From an uncultured Lachnospiraceae bacterium (lineage in GTDB: Bacteria > Bacillota > Clostridia > Lachnospirales > Lachnospiraceae): a stretch of 64,000 nt of DNA. The notes beneath the pieces are model-generated. The model did not search any database and was not told the origin of the DNA. It saw nothing but the letters and a program-made list of their open reading frames with translations. The number at the start of each line of letters is the position of its first letter. The first letter of the stretch is position 1. The stretch lies in NCBI GenBank assembly GCA_947577185.1, contig CANPUE010000002.1:62001-126000 (forward strand). The letters run 5' to 3'. Below, piece after piece: positions 43,307 through 50,400 of the stretch. The position numbers and the translations under genes were made by a program.

Positions 43307-44359
43307 TTAGCCAAGTAAGGACAGTGCCAGCTGATTGGACTGATTTGCCTGTGACAGCATAGAGGTACCAGCCTGCTGTAAGATGTTGTTGTTAGAGTAC
43401 TTAACCATCTCTGTAGCGATATCCGTATCACGGATTTCAGCTTCTGCAGATGTGGTGTTCTCAGCGATGTTGTTCAGGTTGTTGATCGTGTGCTCTAATC
43501 TGTTCTGGATCGCACCAAGATCAGATCTCTGCTGGGAAACAACTGACAATGCGCCTTTAACAAATGCATTCAGAGAGTTGAACGCCTGCGATGTAGCAAC
43601 CGTGTCAGGATCGCCTGCTTTCAGGTTCATCATTGTAGCGATTACCTTATTTGCAATCGCAGTTGTCATTGCGATCTTGTTGTACTTACCGCCTGCACCT
43701 GAAGCAAATGTTGACCATGTAGCTACGTTGCTGCTGCCAACACTGCCAACCATCTGGCCATTCCCATTGTTTGCATAAGTAGTAGAGCCGATCGTAACCG
43801 AACCTGCTCTCAGGTTGTTGTAAGATACGCCTGTGTAAAGTTTGTTGTCGATGCCCGCTGCAAGACCATACATACTCATGTTGGCAATACTGATGCTGAT
43901 ATGCTGACCAGCTTCTGCACCAACCTGGATACCTTTGATGAATGTACCGTCAAGAAGGCTCATCTCGTTGAATGTCGTTGTGCTCTGTACACGGTCGATT
44001 TCACTCATCAACTGAGCAACTTCGGACTGGATCGCGGAACGGTCTGTTGTTGTAAGAGTTCCTGTTTCACCCTTTACAGCCAGCTCGTTCATTCTCTGTA
44101 ACATATCCTCAACTTCGTTCAATGCACCTTCTGCTGTCTGTACTGCACTGATACCGTCCTGAGCGTTAGCGGAAGCCTGATTCAGACCTCTGATCTGACG
44201 TCTCATCTTCTCGGAAATTGCCAACCCTGCTGCATCATCTGCTGCGCGGTTGATTTTATATCCGGAAGATAATTTCTCTGTTGACTTTGCCTGTGCGCTT
44301 GTTGTCAAACCAAGCATTCTGTTCGCGTTCATCGCCGTAATGTTGTGTTGTACTACCAT
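43307..44359 (-). CDS. fliC: Flagellin
   Basis: A 350-residue flagellin. The conserved D0/D1 N-terminus (about 1-140) includes NITAMNANRMLGLTT, SSGYKINRAADDAAGLAISEKM and SEIDRVQSTTTFNEMSLLDG. The D1/D0 C-terminus (about 265-350) includes DLGAIQNRLEHTINNLNNIAENTTSAEAEIRDTDIA and ends in NQLALSLLG. The central variable part is short. AAGGAGG precedes the ATG. It lies downstream of csrA, with no sigma-28 promoter visible between the two genes; the nearest is inside the invertible segment. The leader contains a CsrA-site-like hairpin. Confidence 0.97.
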   Translation of the reverse strand: MVVQHNITAMNANRMLGLTTSAQAKSTEKLSSGYKINRAADDAAGLAISEKMRRQIRGLNQASANAQDGISAVQTAEGALNEVEDMLQRMNELAVKGETGTLTTTDRSAIQSEVAQLMSEIDRVQSTTTFNEMSLLDGTFIKGIQVGAEAGQHISISIANMSMYGLAAGIDNKLYTGVSYNNLRAGSVTIGSTTYANNGNGQMVGSVGSSNVATWSTFASGAGGKYNKIAMTTAIANKVIATMMNLKAGDPDTVATSQAFNSLNAFVKGALSVVSQQRSDLGAIQNRLEHTINNLNNIAENTTSAEAEIRDTDIATEMVKYSNNNILQQAGTSMLSQANQSNQLALSLLG

Positions 44360-44368
44360 AAAATACTA

Positions 44369-44405
44369 CCTCCTTGTTTTTGTCCGCCGCAACTCCGTTT
44401 GCGGC
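44369..44405 (-). promoter_or_regulatory. Candidate CsrA-binding hairpin next to the flagellin ribosome site
   Basis: GCCGCAA pairs perfectly with TTGCGGC around the loop ACGGAG (44386-44405), which presents GGA as CsrA sites do. The flagellin ribosome site AAGGAGG (44369-44375), also with a GGA, lies 10 bases downstream. Two GGA elements bridging the ribosome site is the pattern of CsrA repression of B. subtilis hag. Confidence 0.65.
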
Positions 44406-44512
44406 AATGATTTTTTCTATCTTGTTTCTGCTGCCTGTGAATCTGCGCAGCAAACTCTATAATAAACCCAAAGCCCCCAGGACAGCTCCGGGCTATTACC
44501 TGTATCATTCCG

Positions 44513-44794
44513 CTATTTCACAATGTTTTGCTCATGTTTTGCAGAATCATTTACCACCGCCTTCTTTTTCTGATACTTTTCCGGCGCTTTTGGCACTTCA
44601 TAGTAGTGCGGGAGTTTTTCTTTTGCTGACGGGTCAGTCGTATTCCGCTCAATCACCTTATTGCGCACAACATTTACATCTTTGGGCACATCCAGCATGA
44701 TACGGATATGATTTTTACTGCCTCCGAGAAATACGATCTTAATATTTTCCCCGATCATCAGATAATCTTCCGGGCACACCGTCAGCCTCAGCAT
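44513..44794 (-). CDS. csrA: CsrA-family regulator with a C-terminal extension
   Basis: A 93-residue protein. The first ~55 residues are CsrA-like: MLRLTVCPEDYLMIGENIKI, then HIRIMLDVPKDVNVVRNKVIE. The RNA-contact Arg of the second site is kept (VVRNK), but position 6, usually Arg, is Val. A Lys-rich tail of about 40 residues makes it longer than the usual 60-75. GGGAGG precedes the ATG at 44794. It is cotranscribed with flagellin and probably represses flagellin translation. Its upstream region is cut by the left recombination site. Confidence 0.88.
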   Translation of the reverse strand: MLRLTVCPEDYLMIGENIKIVFLGGSKNHIRIMLDVPKDVNVVRNKVIERNTTDPSAKEKLPHYYEVPKAPEKYQKKKAVVNDSAKHEQNIVK

Positions 44795-44818
44795 AATGAA
44801 ACCTCCCTGAAATCTGTC

Positions 44819-44849
44819 ATGCAACATTTTGTATGAAAATGTTGCATTT
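44819..44849 (+). repeat. Left 31-bp inverted repeat (recombination site L)
   Basis: Arms ATGCAACATTTT and AAAATGTTGCAT flank the asymmetric spacer GTATG (44831-44835), followed by TT. The reverse complement, including the spacer, is exactly repeated at 45585-45615. The site lies 25 bp upstream of the csrA start codon. Confidence 0.95.
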
Positions 44850-44909
44850 GAATTTATTTATTATCTGGAGTAGATTATCACATAAAAACAATGTAAAGGA
44901 GAAAACAGC

Positions 44910-45491
44910 ATGAGCGCGACAGAACCAATCAGAAGCATGGAAGTATTGAAACAATTTGAAGCATATTATGTGGATATCAAGCCGGATCCCCGTAATTACA
45001 CTATGGTCATTGCAGGCTTAAACACAGCTTTTAGAATCGGAGACCTGCTGAAATTGAGATGGAAGGATGTGTTTGATGAAAATACAAGGCATTGCCGCAA
45101 ACATATCTATGTCATTGAACAAAAGACAGGCAAGGAAAGAATCGTGGCCATTAACAAACTACAGCAACAGGTATTCGAGCAGTATCATGAGATTATACGG
45201 CCGCTCCGGCCGGAGGAATATCTTTTTACAAGCAAAAAAGAAAAAGGACTGCCGCTCTCCCGTTATCAGGCGTACCGCATTATCAAGGAAGCAGCCCACT
45301 ATATAGGACTTGAGGAGCATATCGGCTGTCATTCCCTCAGAAAAACATTTGGCTACCATGCGTGGAAACAGGGAACACAGCCTGCAATGCTGATGGATCT
45401 CTATAATCATTCCTCTTATCAGATTACAAAACGCTATCTGGGAATCGATCAGGATGAACAGGACAATGTATACCTTCGAGTCCAGCTCTGA
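44910..45491 (+). CDS. Tyrosine recombinase (DNA invertase, FimB/XerD-like)
   Basis: A 193-residue protein consisting of only the catalytic domain, the size of FimB/FimE. The active-site set is complete: Arg42 (AFRIGDLLKLRW), Lys72 (EQKTGK), His141-x-x-Arg144 (CHSLRKTFGYH), His167 (LYNHSS) and Tyr176 (TKRYLGI). AAAGGAG precedes the ATG. It lies between the inverted repeats, whose arms and short spacer fit tyrosine-recombinase core sites. It should invert its own segment. Confidence 0.93.
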   Translation: MSATEPIRSMEVLKQFEAYYVDIKPDPRNYTMVIAGLNTAFRIGDLLKLRWKDVFDENTRHCRKHIYVIEQKTGKERIVAINKLQQQVFEQYHEIIRPLRPEEYLFTSKKEKGLPLSRYQAYRIIKEAAHYIGLEEHIGCHSLRKTFGYHAWKQGTQPAMLMDLYNHSSYQITKRYLGIDQDEQDNVYLRVQL

Positions 45492-45540
45492 ATGCCCTGA
45501 TGAAAAGGTAAAATTTTTTTGTAAAAATATTATTTAGCTC

Positions 45541-45567
45541 TAAAGTTTTATGATCCCCGGCCGATAT
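45541..45567 (+). promoter_or_regulatory. Sigma-28 (SigD/FliA) flagellar promoter
   Basis: TAAAGTTT, 11 bp, GCCGATAT: an essentially perfect match to the flagellar sigma consensus of Gram-positive bacteria. It reads to the right and is 17 bp from the right recombination site. No flagellar gene lies downstream in this orientation; the first gene is thiT. Confidence 0.92.
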
Positions 45568-45584
45568 ATAAAGTGTACTCATAG

Positions 45585-45615
45585 AAATGCAACATTTTCA
45601 TACAAAATGTTGCAT
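45585..45615 (-). repeat. Right 31-bp inverted repeat (recombination site R)
   Basis: Exact reverse complement of the left site, with spacer CATAC at 45599-45603. The palindromic arms followed by six T (45615-45620) also form an intrinsic-terminator shape for plus-strand transcripts; the left site lacks the T run on its outer side. Confidence 0.95.
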
Positions 45616-45661
45616 TTTTTAGTATATCCGATTCTGAAAAATTTATCATAAAGATACCGTA

Positions 45662-45690
45662 TTGACAAATCCATTCCAAAGCCCTATAGT
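45662..45690 (+). promoter_or_regulatory. Promoter of thiT
   Basis: TTGACA (45662-45667), 17 bp, TATAGT (45685-45690): near-consensus housekeeping promoter upstream of the TPP riboswitch. Confidence 0.88.
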
Positions 45691-45739
45691 AAGTTATAAC
45701 GTTAACGTACAACTACATACAGCAGTCAATCAAACAACT

Positions 45740-45826
45740 CGCTAGGGGAGCACATCGCTGAGATTGAGAGAAACATCTCTCTAACCCTCACTACTTGAAC
45801 CGGGTAATACCGGCGTAAGGAAGCAT
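45740..45826 (+). ncRNA. TPP riboswitch (THI element)
   Basis: The aptamer consensus is clear: AGGGGAGC, GCTGAGAT, a variable stem, AACCCTCACTACTTGAACC, GGGTAATACCGGCGTAAGGAAG. It binds thiamine pyrophosphate in the thiT mRNA leader and represses the gene when the cofactor is plentiful. Confidence 0.95.
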
Positions 45827-45846
45827 GTTTTAACATGATGTCGTTC

Positions 45847-45869
45847 CCTCCTTGCGCACTTAAAGGAGG
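45847..45869 (+). promoter_or_regulatory. Riboswitch expression platform sequestering the thiT ribosome site
   Basis: CCTCCTT (45847-45853) can pair with the ribosome site AAGGAGG (45863-45869). The aptamer end GCGTAAGGAAG can instead pair with CTCCTTGCGC, freeing the site. No terminator is present, so control looks translational. Confidence 0.75.
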
Positions 45870-45876
45870 TATTTTT

Positions 45877-46581
45877 ATGTCACAGTTTTTTATGAAAGAG
45901 GACGGATACTATTCTCTGACCACGGCAGGCACTGTTGTCCTCTGCCTCATCATCGCCGCTTTGGTCATTCTCACAGCATTTTTGAAAATTCAGGACAAAA
46001 AGAAAAGTTCTGAAGAAAAAGAGAAAAGCGGGCAAACGGGATTTTCTTCAAAGCAGCTTGTCTTCTCAGCCGCCGCCCTTGCCCTTGGTTTTGTCACTTC
46101 CTATATCAAAATCATCCACATGCCATGGGGCGGCTCCGTAACGCTCTGTTCCATGCTGTTTGTTACTCTGATCGGTTACTGGTATGGCCCCAGGGTCGGC
46201 CTGACCGCCGGTTTTGCCTATGGTATCCTGCAGTTTGTTCAGGGGGGAGGCTCTTTCATTCTCTCTCCGCTCCAGGTCTGCATGGACTACATTCTTGCGT
46301 TCGCCGCGCTCGGTTTGTCCGGCTTTTTCCACAACAAGATAAACGGATTAATAAAAGGATATCTTTTCGCAGTCTTCATCAGAGGCCTCTTCCACACAAT
46401 TGGAGGATACCTGTACTGGATGGATTACATGCCTGACTCCTTCCCGCAGTCACTCGGATTCATTTATCCCTTCGCCTACAATTATGCGTACCTTCTGGCT
46501 GAAGCATTGATAACAGTTATTATCTTATTGCTCCCACCCGTAAAAAACGCCATGTTCCGCGTAAAATCCATGACTGCCTGA
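45877..46581 (+). CDS. thiT: Thiamine transporter ThiT (ECF S component)
   Basis: A 234-residue protein with six or seven membrane helices. The ThiT substrate region is visible: MPWGGSVTLCSMLFV, GYWYGPRVGLTAGFAYGILQF and RGLFHTIGGYLYWMDYMP. An extra N-terminal helix and a Lys-rich linker precede the core. It binds thiamine and works with a general ECF module encoded elsewhere. The ATG at 45877 has AAGGAGG upstream, under direct control of the TPP riboswitch. Confidence 0.93.
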   Translation: MSQFFMKEDGYYSLTTAGTVVLCLIIAALVILTAFLKIQDKKKSSEEKEKSGQTGFSSKQLVFSAAALALGFVTSYIKIIHMPWGGSVTLCSMLFVTLIGYWYGPRVGLTAGFAYGILQFVQGGGSFILSPLQVCMDYILAFAALGLSGFFHNKINGLIKGYLFAVFIRGLFHTIGGYLYWMDYMPDSFPQSLGFIYPFAYNYAYLLAEALITVIILLLPPVKNAMFRVKSMTA

Positions 46582-46612
46582 TACAATTCAGACGCTTCTA
46601 CATGCGGCGATG

Positions 46613-46670
46613 TTTGAGCTGCGCTCCGCGCGCTCAAACTCGCGGTTGAAAAATCTTTGATTTTTCAACC
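46613..46670. terminator. Two hairpins between convergent thiT and PTS genes
   Basis: TTTGAGC/GCTCAAA (46613-46638) is followed by GGTTGAAAAATC-TTT-GATTTTTCAACC (46644-46670). The second includes the PTS stop codon and offers A/T runs for termination in both directions. Confidence 0.7.
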
Positions 46671-48437
46671 TATCCACAACACCGCATCCCCCGCCGTAAT
46701 CTCGCTCTCCTTCGTGACATGGATCTTTCTGGTATCCATTGCGTTCGTTATTATAACAGGTGTTGTTATCTTATACCCTTTTTCCCGGATCCCTTTCATA
46801 TCAAATTCCAGCATTGGCTGTCCTAATCTCAGATTTTCTTCCTGTTTAACCAGCGGTTTAAAATATTCTCCGTCCAGCTGTACCGTATCCATGCCGATAT
46901 GAATCAGGAGCTCAACGCCTTCCTGCGTCGTCAGTCCGATCGCATGTCCGGTGGGAAAAAATGTTGTGACCTTACAATCCGCAGGCGCATAGACAATGCC
47001 GTCGTATGGTTCTATGGCGATGCCTTCTCCAAGCACACCGCTCGCAAAAACCTCGTCCCCCACTTCGTTCAGTGGTATTGCCTTTCCGTTTAAGGGACTG
47101 AAAATTGCTTTTTTATACTCCGGCAGGCTTTCCGGGTTCGGAAACGGTTTGATCGAAAAAGGTTCCTTCTCTTCTCTCACTTCTTTGCAGGTAAACAATA
47201 CCAGGAGCATAGTCAGCAAAAAAGCAATGAAAGCGGCCAGCGCAATATCACATAATTTTTCAGTATCAATTGTTATGAAACTGATTTCTTTTACCCAGTC
47301 AAGCATACTGAATTGTTCCCACACATAACCGCATACATGCAGATAAGCGGACACCGCACCGCCTGCCGAGGCACCGATACAGCTAATAACAAACGGAAGT
47401 TTACGCGGCAGTGTTACTCCGTAAATTCCCGGCTCCGCTACCCCAAACACGCATGAAATAGCAGATGGTATTGAAATCTGTCGAAATTTTGTGTCCTTTA
47501 TTTTAATTGACAGGGCAGCCACTGCACCCGCCTGCGCGAAGGACGCGATCAGTGCCATAGCGGGAAATCTGCTCCATAGCCCTCTGCCCAATCCAAATAA
47601 AATGAATACCTGCCACAATCCCCCTGCAAAAGCGCCTTCCGCTACCGGTCCCGCAGCCTTTATCCAATCAAATGTTATTTGAATCAATTCCATCATTCCG
47701 GTAAAAACGACTGTTGTAAACAAATACAGTAATGGAACAGTAACAACCGTTACACCAGGCGGTGCCAAAACCGGACGCACCACATCCGGCAAAATTTTAT
47801 TCCAAAGGCGTTCTATGTGCGAAGCCGCCCAGATAAATAAAATAACGGGGAGCACGCTATAGGAAAAAGCATTCATCTGACGGACTGCCAGATAAACATA
47901 ACAGGCGCCGATCAGCATACCGGTAAACTGATTCATCCGGAATTTTCTGGCTGTTGTAAAAGCAATGAATACCGGAAGAAAATAAAACAGGCTTTCCGAG
48001 ATTACCTCCAGGATCTGATAACATCCGTTTTCCTCATGGAACCATCCCAAAAACCTGCCTGCAAAGAGCAGTCCTTTCAAAATCCCGATCGCACAAAGTA
48101 ACGGCATGATCGGCGCAAATGCAGCGGTCAGCGTGTCAATGCAGACTGTGAAAATGTCTCTTTTCTTTTTTGGGATTTCCGGTACGACAATTCCGGCCTG
48201 TTCGATCACGCTTTGATAGACTTTCGGTGCATGACTGCCGATCAATACCTGATATTGTCCGCTTTTTTGCAGGACTGTAATGACACCCTGCATTGTTTTG
48301 AGACTCTTGGTATCTGCCTTCCCTTCGTCTTTCAGGCAGAAACGCAGTTTTGCGGCACAGTGCGTGAGACTGTCGATATTTTCTTTTCCGCCCACACAGT
48401 CTATAATACGTCCTGCCAGCTCGTCATATTTCCCCAT
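46665..48437 (-). CDS. PTS beta-glucoside-type permease, EIIBCA
   Basis: A 590-residue permease. IIB (about 1-85) has the phospho-Cys in LTHCAAKLRF. IIC (about 100-450) has about ten membrane segments and the GVAEPGIYGVTLP motif. IIA of the Crr type (about 470-590) has the phospho-His in ELLIHIGMDTV. The B-C-A order is that of the beta-glucoside (Bgl) subfamily. It imports and phosphorylates a sugar, probably a beta-glucoside. It is divergent from a LysR regulator; no phospho-glycosidase is adjacent. Confidence 0.9.
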   Translation of the reverse strand: MGKYDELAGRIIDCVGGKENIDSLTHCAAKLRFCLKDEGKADTKSLKTMQGVITVLQKSGQYQVLIGSHAPKVYQSVIEQAGIVVPEIPKKKRDIFTVCIDTLTAAFAPIMPLLCAIGILKGLLFAGRFLGWFHEENGCYQILEVISESLFYFLPVFIAFTTARKFRMNQFTGMLIGACYVYLAVRQMNAFSYSVLPVILFIWAASHIERLWNKILPDVVRPVLAPPGVTVVTVPLLYLFTTVVFTGMMELIQITFDWIKAAGPVAEGAFAGGLWQVFILFGLGRGLWSRFPAMALIASFAQAGAVAALSIKIKDTKFRQISIPSAISCVFGVAEPGIYGVTLPRKLPFVISCIGASAGGAVSAYLHVCGYVWEQFSMLDWVKEISFITIDTEKLCDIALAAFIAFLLTMLLVLFTCKEVREEKEPFSIKPFPNPESLPEYKKAIFSPLNGKAIPLNEVGDEVFASGVLGEGIAIEPYDGIVYAPADCKVTTFFPTGHAIGLTTQEGVELLIHIGMDTVQLDGEYFKPLVKQEENLRLGQPMLEFDMKGIREKGYKITTPVIITNAMDTRKIHVTKESEITAGDAVLWIG

Positions 48438-48594
48438 CGGAACCGCCCCCTTACCTGCTATTCCATTCTTTACAGGTTTAATATAAACAACTACAGGAAA
48501 ATTTATGCAAAAGTTGACAATTCCGTCCAGGGCTCCTATGATGAAAGCAGGGAATATTTCTATTTAGATCGCAGTCGGAAAGGATGAAATACAC

Positions 48595-49416
48595 ATGGAC
48601 ACGCAGACGCTGCAGACTTTTATTTCACTTGCGGAATACAGAAACTTTACAAAGACAGCCGATTCTCTTTTTATTGCACAGTCGACTGTCACAAACCGCA
48701 TTGCAGAACTGGAACGTGAAGTCGGGAAGCAGCTTTTTGCCAGAAATAAAAGAAAAGTGACGCTCACAAAAGAGGGCGAACTTTTTCTGCCCTATGCCAA
48801 AAGGATCATAGATCTCTCTGAAACCGGAATCCGAAGCATCCATTCCATGAAAAAATATGAGGATACCTTTCGGATCGGGTCGACGAACACGATTTATGAA
48901 TGTCATCTGTTTCCGATCATCACCGAGTACATGGCATCCCACCCGCAAAATGCCATTAAAATCACGATCGGCCATTCCGCTGATCTATTACAGGGCGTAC
49001 AGGATAATCTTCTGGATGTAGCGTATTCCTATCTTCCTTTTTATCATAATGATTATACCTGTGAAGTATTTGCGACAGACAGTCTTGTTTTAGTGACCGG
49101 CTGTCAGAACGAACAGTATAACGGCGGCATTTCTCAGAAAGATCTGGTACACACCAACTATCTGTATTGTAATTTTGCCCTGCAGGAAGTCGGATTGTTC
49201 ATCCGGGAACTCTTTCCGCCGCATTATGAGTTTGGCTTTGAAATCGACAACTGTCCGAAACTGATCCCGTATCTGCTATCAGGTGACGGCATCAGTTTCG
49301 TGCCCGACGGTCTGGCGGCGCCTTATATCAGGCAAAAGCAGCTCAGATATATCAGCCTGTTAGATTTTGAAGCGCCCAGGATTAACTGTTACAGGGTTGC
49401 GCGGAGAAAATCATAG
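48595..49416 (+). CDS. LysR-family transcriptional regulator
   Basis: A 273-residue protein. The N-terminal winged helix (about 1-60) is MDTQTLQTFISLAEYRNFTKTADSLF and AQSTVTNRIAELEREVG. The effector domain (about 90-270) is slightly shorter than usual. AAAGGATG lies upstream. It is divergent from the PTS gene over 157 bp and may control it, although PTS genes of this type are more often controlled by antiterminators. Confidence 0.9.
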   Translation: MDTQTLQTFISLAEYRNFTKTADSLFIAQSTVTNRIAELEREVGKQLFARNKRKVTLTKEGELFLPYAKRIIDLSETGIRSIHSMKKYEDTFRIGSTNTIYECHLFPIITEYMASHPQNAIKITIGHSADLLQGVQDNLLDVAYSYLPFYHNDYTCEVFATDSLVLVTGCQNEQYNGGISQKDLVHTNYLYCNFALQEVGLFIRELFPPHYEFGFEIDNCPKLIPYLLSGDGISFVPDGLAAPYIRQKQLRYISLLDFEAPRINCYRVARRKS

Positions 49417-49749
49417 AAAATCCCAATAAACCGGTCAATGCCGGGAACGCCCCTGATACCGCACTCGATAAGATATGGTTTCATTCGCCCTCATCACAGC
49501 GTTGGCAACCTGAAAAACAGTTCACAATAATACCGCCTGTAATGTACTGATGGTGCTTCTCGGTTTTACGTTCCCTCTCATTCCGTTCCTGTTCTCAATC
49601 ATTTTTGATACCTCGTTCTTTCTGCGAGGTGTTGATGATTTCTTTCAATAAAAAAGACAGCTGATTGTCTGTTAAGATCATCGCTGTCTAAAGGTGCGCA
49701 AAATTCAATTTTCATATCCTTTGCCTGCTTTGCTCCGAAAAACTGAAAT
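49417..49749. other. Gap after the LysR gene
   Basis: No intact gene. Short broken frames in both directions could be the remains of a gene, but I cannot identify it. It ends with the terminator of the VOC gene. Confidence 0.5.
49648..49689 (-). terminator. Terminator of the VOC-family gene
   Basis: AGACAGC (49655-49661) pairs with GCTGTCT (49683-49689), with AAAAAA before it, giving a T run on the minus strand. It lies 61 bp after the VOC stop codon. Confidence 0.7.
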
Positions 49750-50172
49750 TCATCGCTCTGTCTGCTCTGTCATGATTCCCCAACGAATTCCAAACTTATC
49801 AACAAAAACAACCCGGCAAGAACTGTATGGCGTTGCTTCCAGCTCATATATTGTCTTACTTCCTTCTTTCATAATTTCATATGCTCTTTGTACTTCTTCT
49901 TTTGTATCATACATAATCGTGAGAAAATTTGAATAGCACGTTTGGAATTCAATATCTACATGGTCACTCATAATGATTCGCTGATTGTCCAATATAAGTT
50001 CCGAATGGTATATATATTCTTTTTGATTTTCTTTAAGTAAGGGATTATATGCAGGATCATTTGCTTCTCCATATGTAATCATACAACTAATCTTTCCTTT
50101 CAATGCCTTTTGATACATTTGAATTGCCTCCCGACAATTCCCTCCAAAATTTAGTGTAGGCACAATCTGCAT
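49750..50172 (-). CDS. VOC/PhnB-like glyoxalase-fold protein
   Basis: A 140-residue protein of the PhnB/YjdN branch of the VOC superfamily: MQIVPTLNFGGNCREAIQMYQKALKG, then SELILDNQRIIMSDH and the C-terminal FVDKFGIRWGIM. The usual metal-ligand positions are only partly clear, so enzymatic activity is uncertain. The ATG at 50172 has AAAGGGG upstream; a longer frame does not. It is the first gene of an AT-richer stretch. Confidence 0.85.
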   Translation of the reverse strand: MQIVPTLNFGGNCREAIQMYQKALKGKISCMITYGEANDPAYNPLLKENQKEYIYHSELILDNQRIIMSDHVDIEFQTCYSNFLTIMYDTKEEVQRAYEIMKEGSKTIYELEATPYSSCRVVFVDKFGIRWGIMTEQTER

Positions 50173-50295
50173 TTTTGTTCCCCTTTCCCTAACCGTCACC
50201 AGACAATTCCTTATTTTCCCCGATCGTGGCAGATCTCTCTACTGAATATATCGACTGATCCACACAATCAGTTTATGCCCCGGCTCTGACTCAAT

Positions 50296-50400
50296 CTAAT
50301 AACCATACCGTTCTCTCAGCCTGCAGTGACAATAAAATCTGACGGGGTGCTTTGCATCCCATGCTTCATCTAACTGCCTGCATTCGTCCAAAATCTTCAT
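50296..50400 (-). CDS. Small ORF coupled to the ABC ATPase, possible truncated gene
   Basis: A 34-codon frame starting in the TAATG overlap with the ATPase stop codon, with AGAGG eight bases upstream. It encodes MKILDECRQLDEAWDAKHPV and ends after ERYGY. The same frame continues beyond the TAG for 18 further protein-like codons (to about 50242), so it may be a ~53-residue protein interrupted by a stop. No homologue is recognised. Confidence 0.35.
   Translation of the reverse strand: MKILDECRQLDEAWDAKHPVRFYCHCRLRERYGY

Larger units (their letters stand above)
44819..45615. mobile_element. Invertible DNA segment (flagellin phase switch, OFF orientation)
   Basis: A 797-bp segment bounded by perfect 31-bp inverted repeats, containing one tyrosine recombinase gene and an outward-facing sigma-28 promoter. 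Site-specific recombination between inverted sites would flip the 735 bp between them. In the given orientation the promoter points right, away from csrA-flagellin; after inversion it would lie at about 44867-44893 on the minus strand and drive csrA and flagellin. Orientation switching itself is inferred, not observed. Confidence 0.85.
45492..45876. other. Regulatory region between the recombinase and thiT
   Basis: Non-coding. In order it holds the sigma-28 promoter, the right recombination site, the thiT promoter, the TPP riboswitch and its SD-sequestering hairpin. Confidence 0.85.

Noticed and set aside
44910-45491. Integrase of a phage or integrative element
   Set aside because: There is only a minimal catalytic domain, no excisionase or cargo, and the sites are inverted rather than direct repeats, which fits inversion and not excision.
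46613-46670. REP-type dispersed repeat
   Set aside because: The two hairpins look like a convergent terminator pair. Dispersal elsewhere in the genome cannot be tested from this window.
49417-49650. Decayed transposase or membrane gene
   Set aside because: Short frames such as a hydrophobic stretch near 49550 occur, but stops interrupt every frame and I recognise no family.
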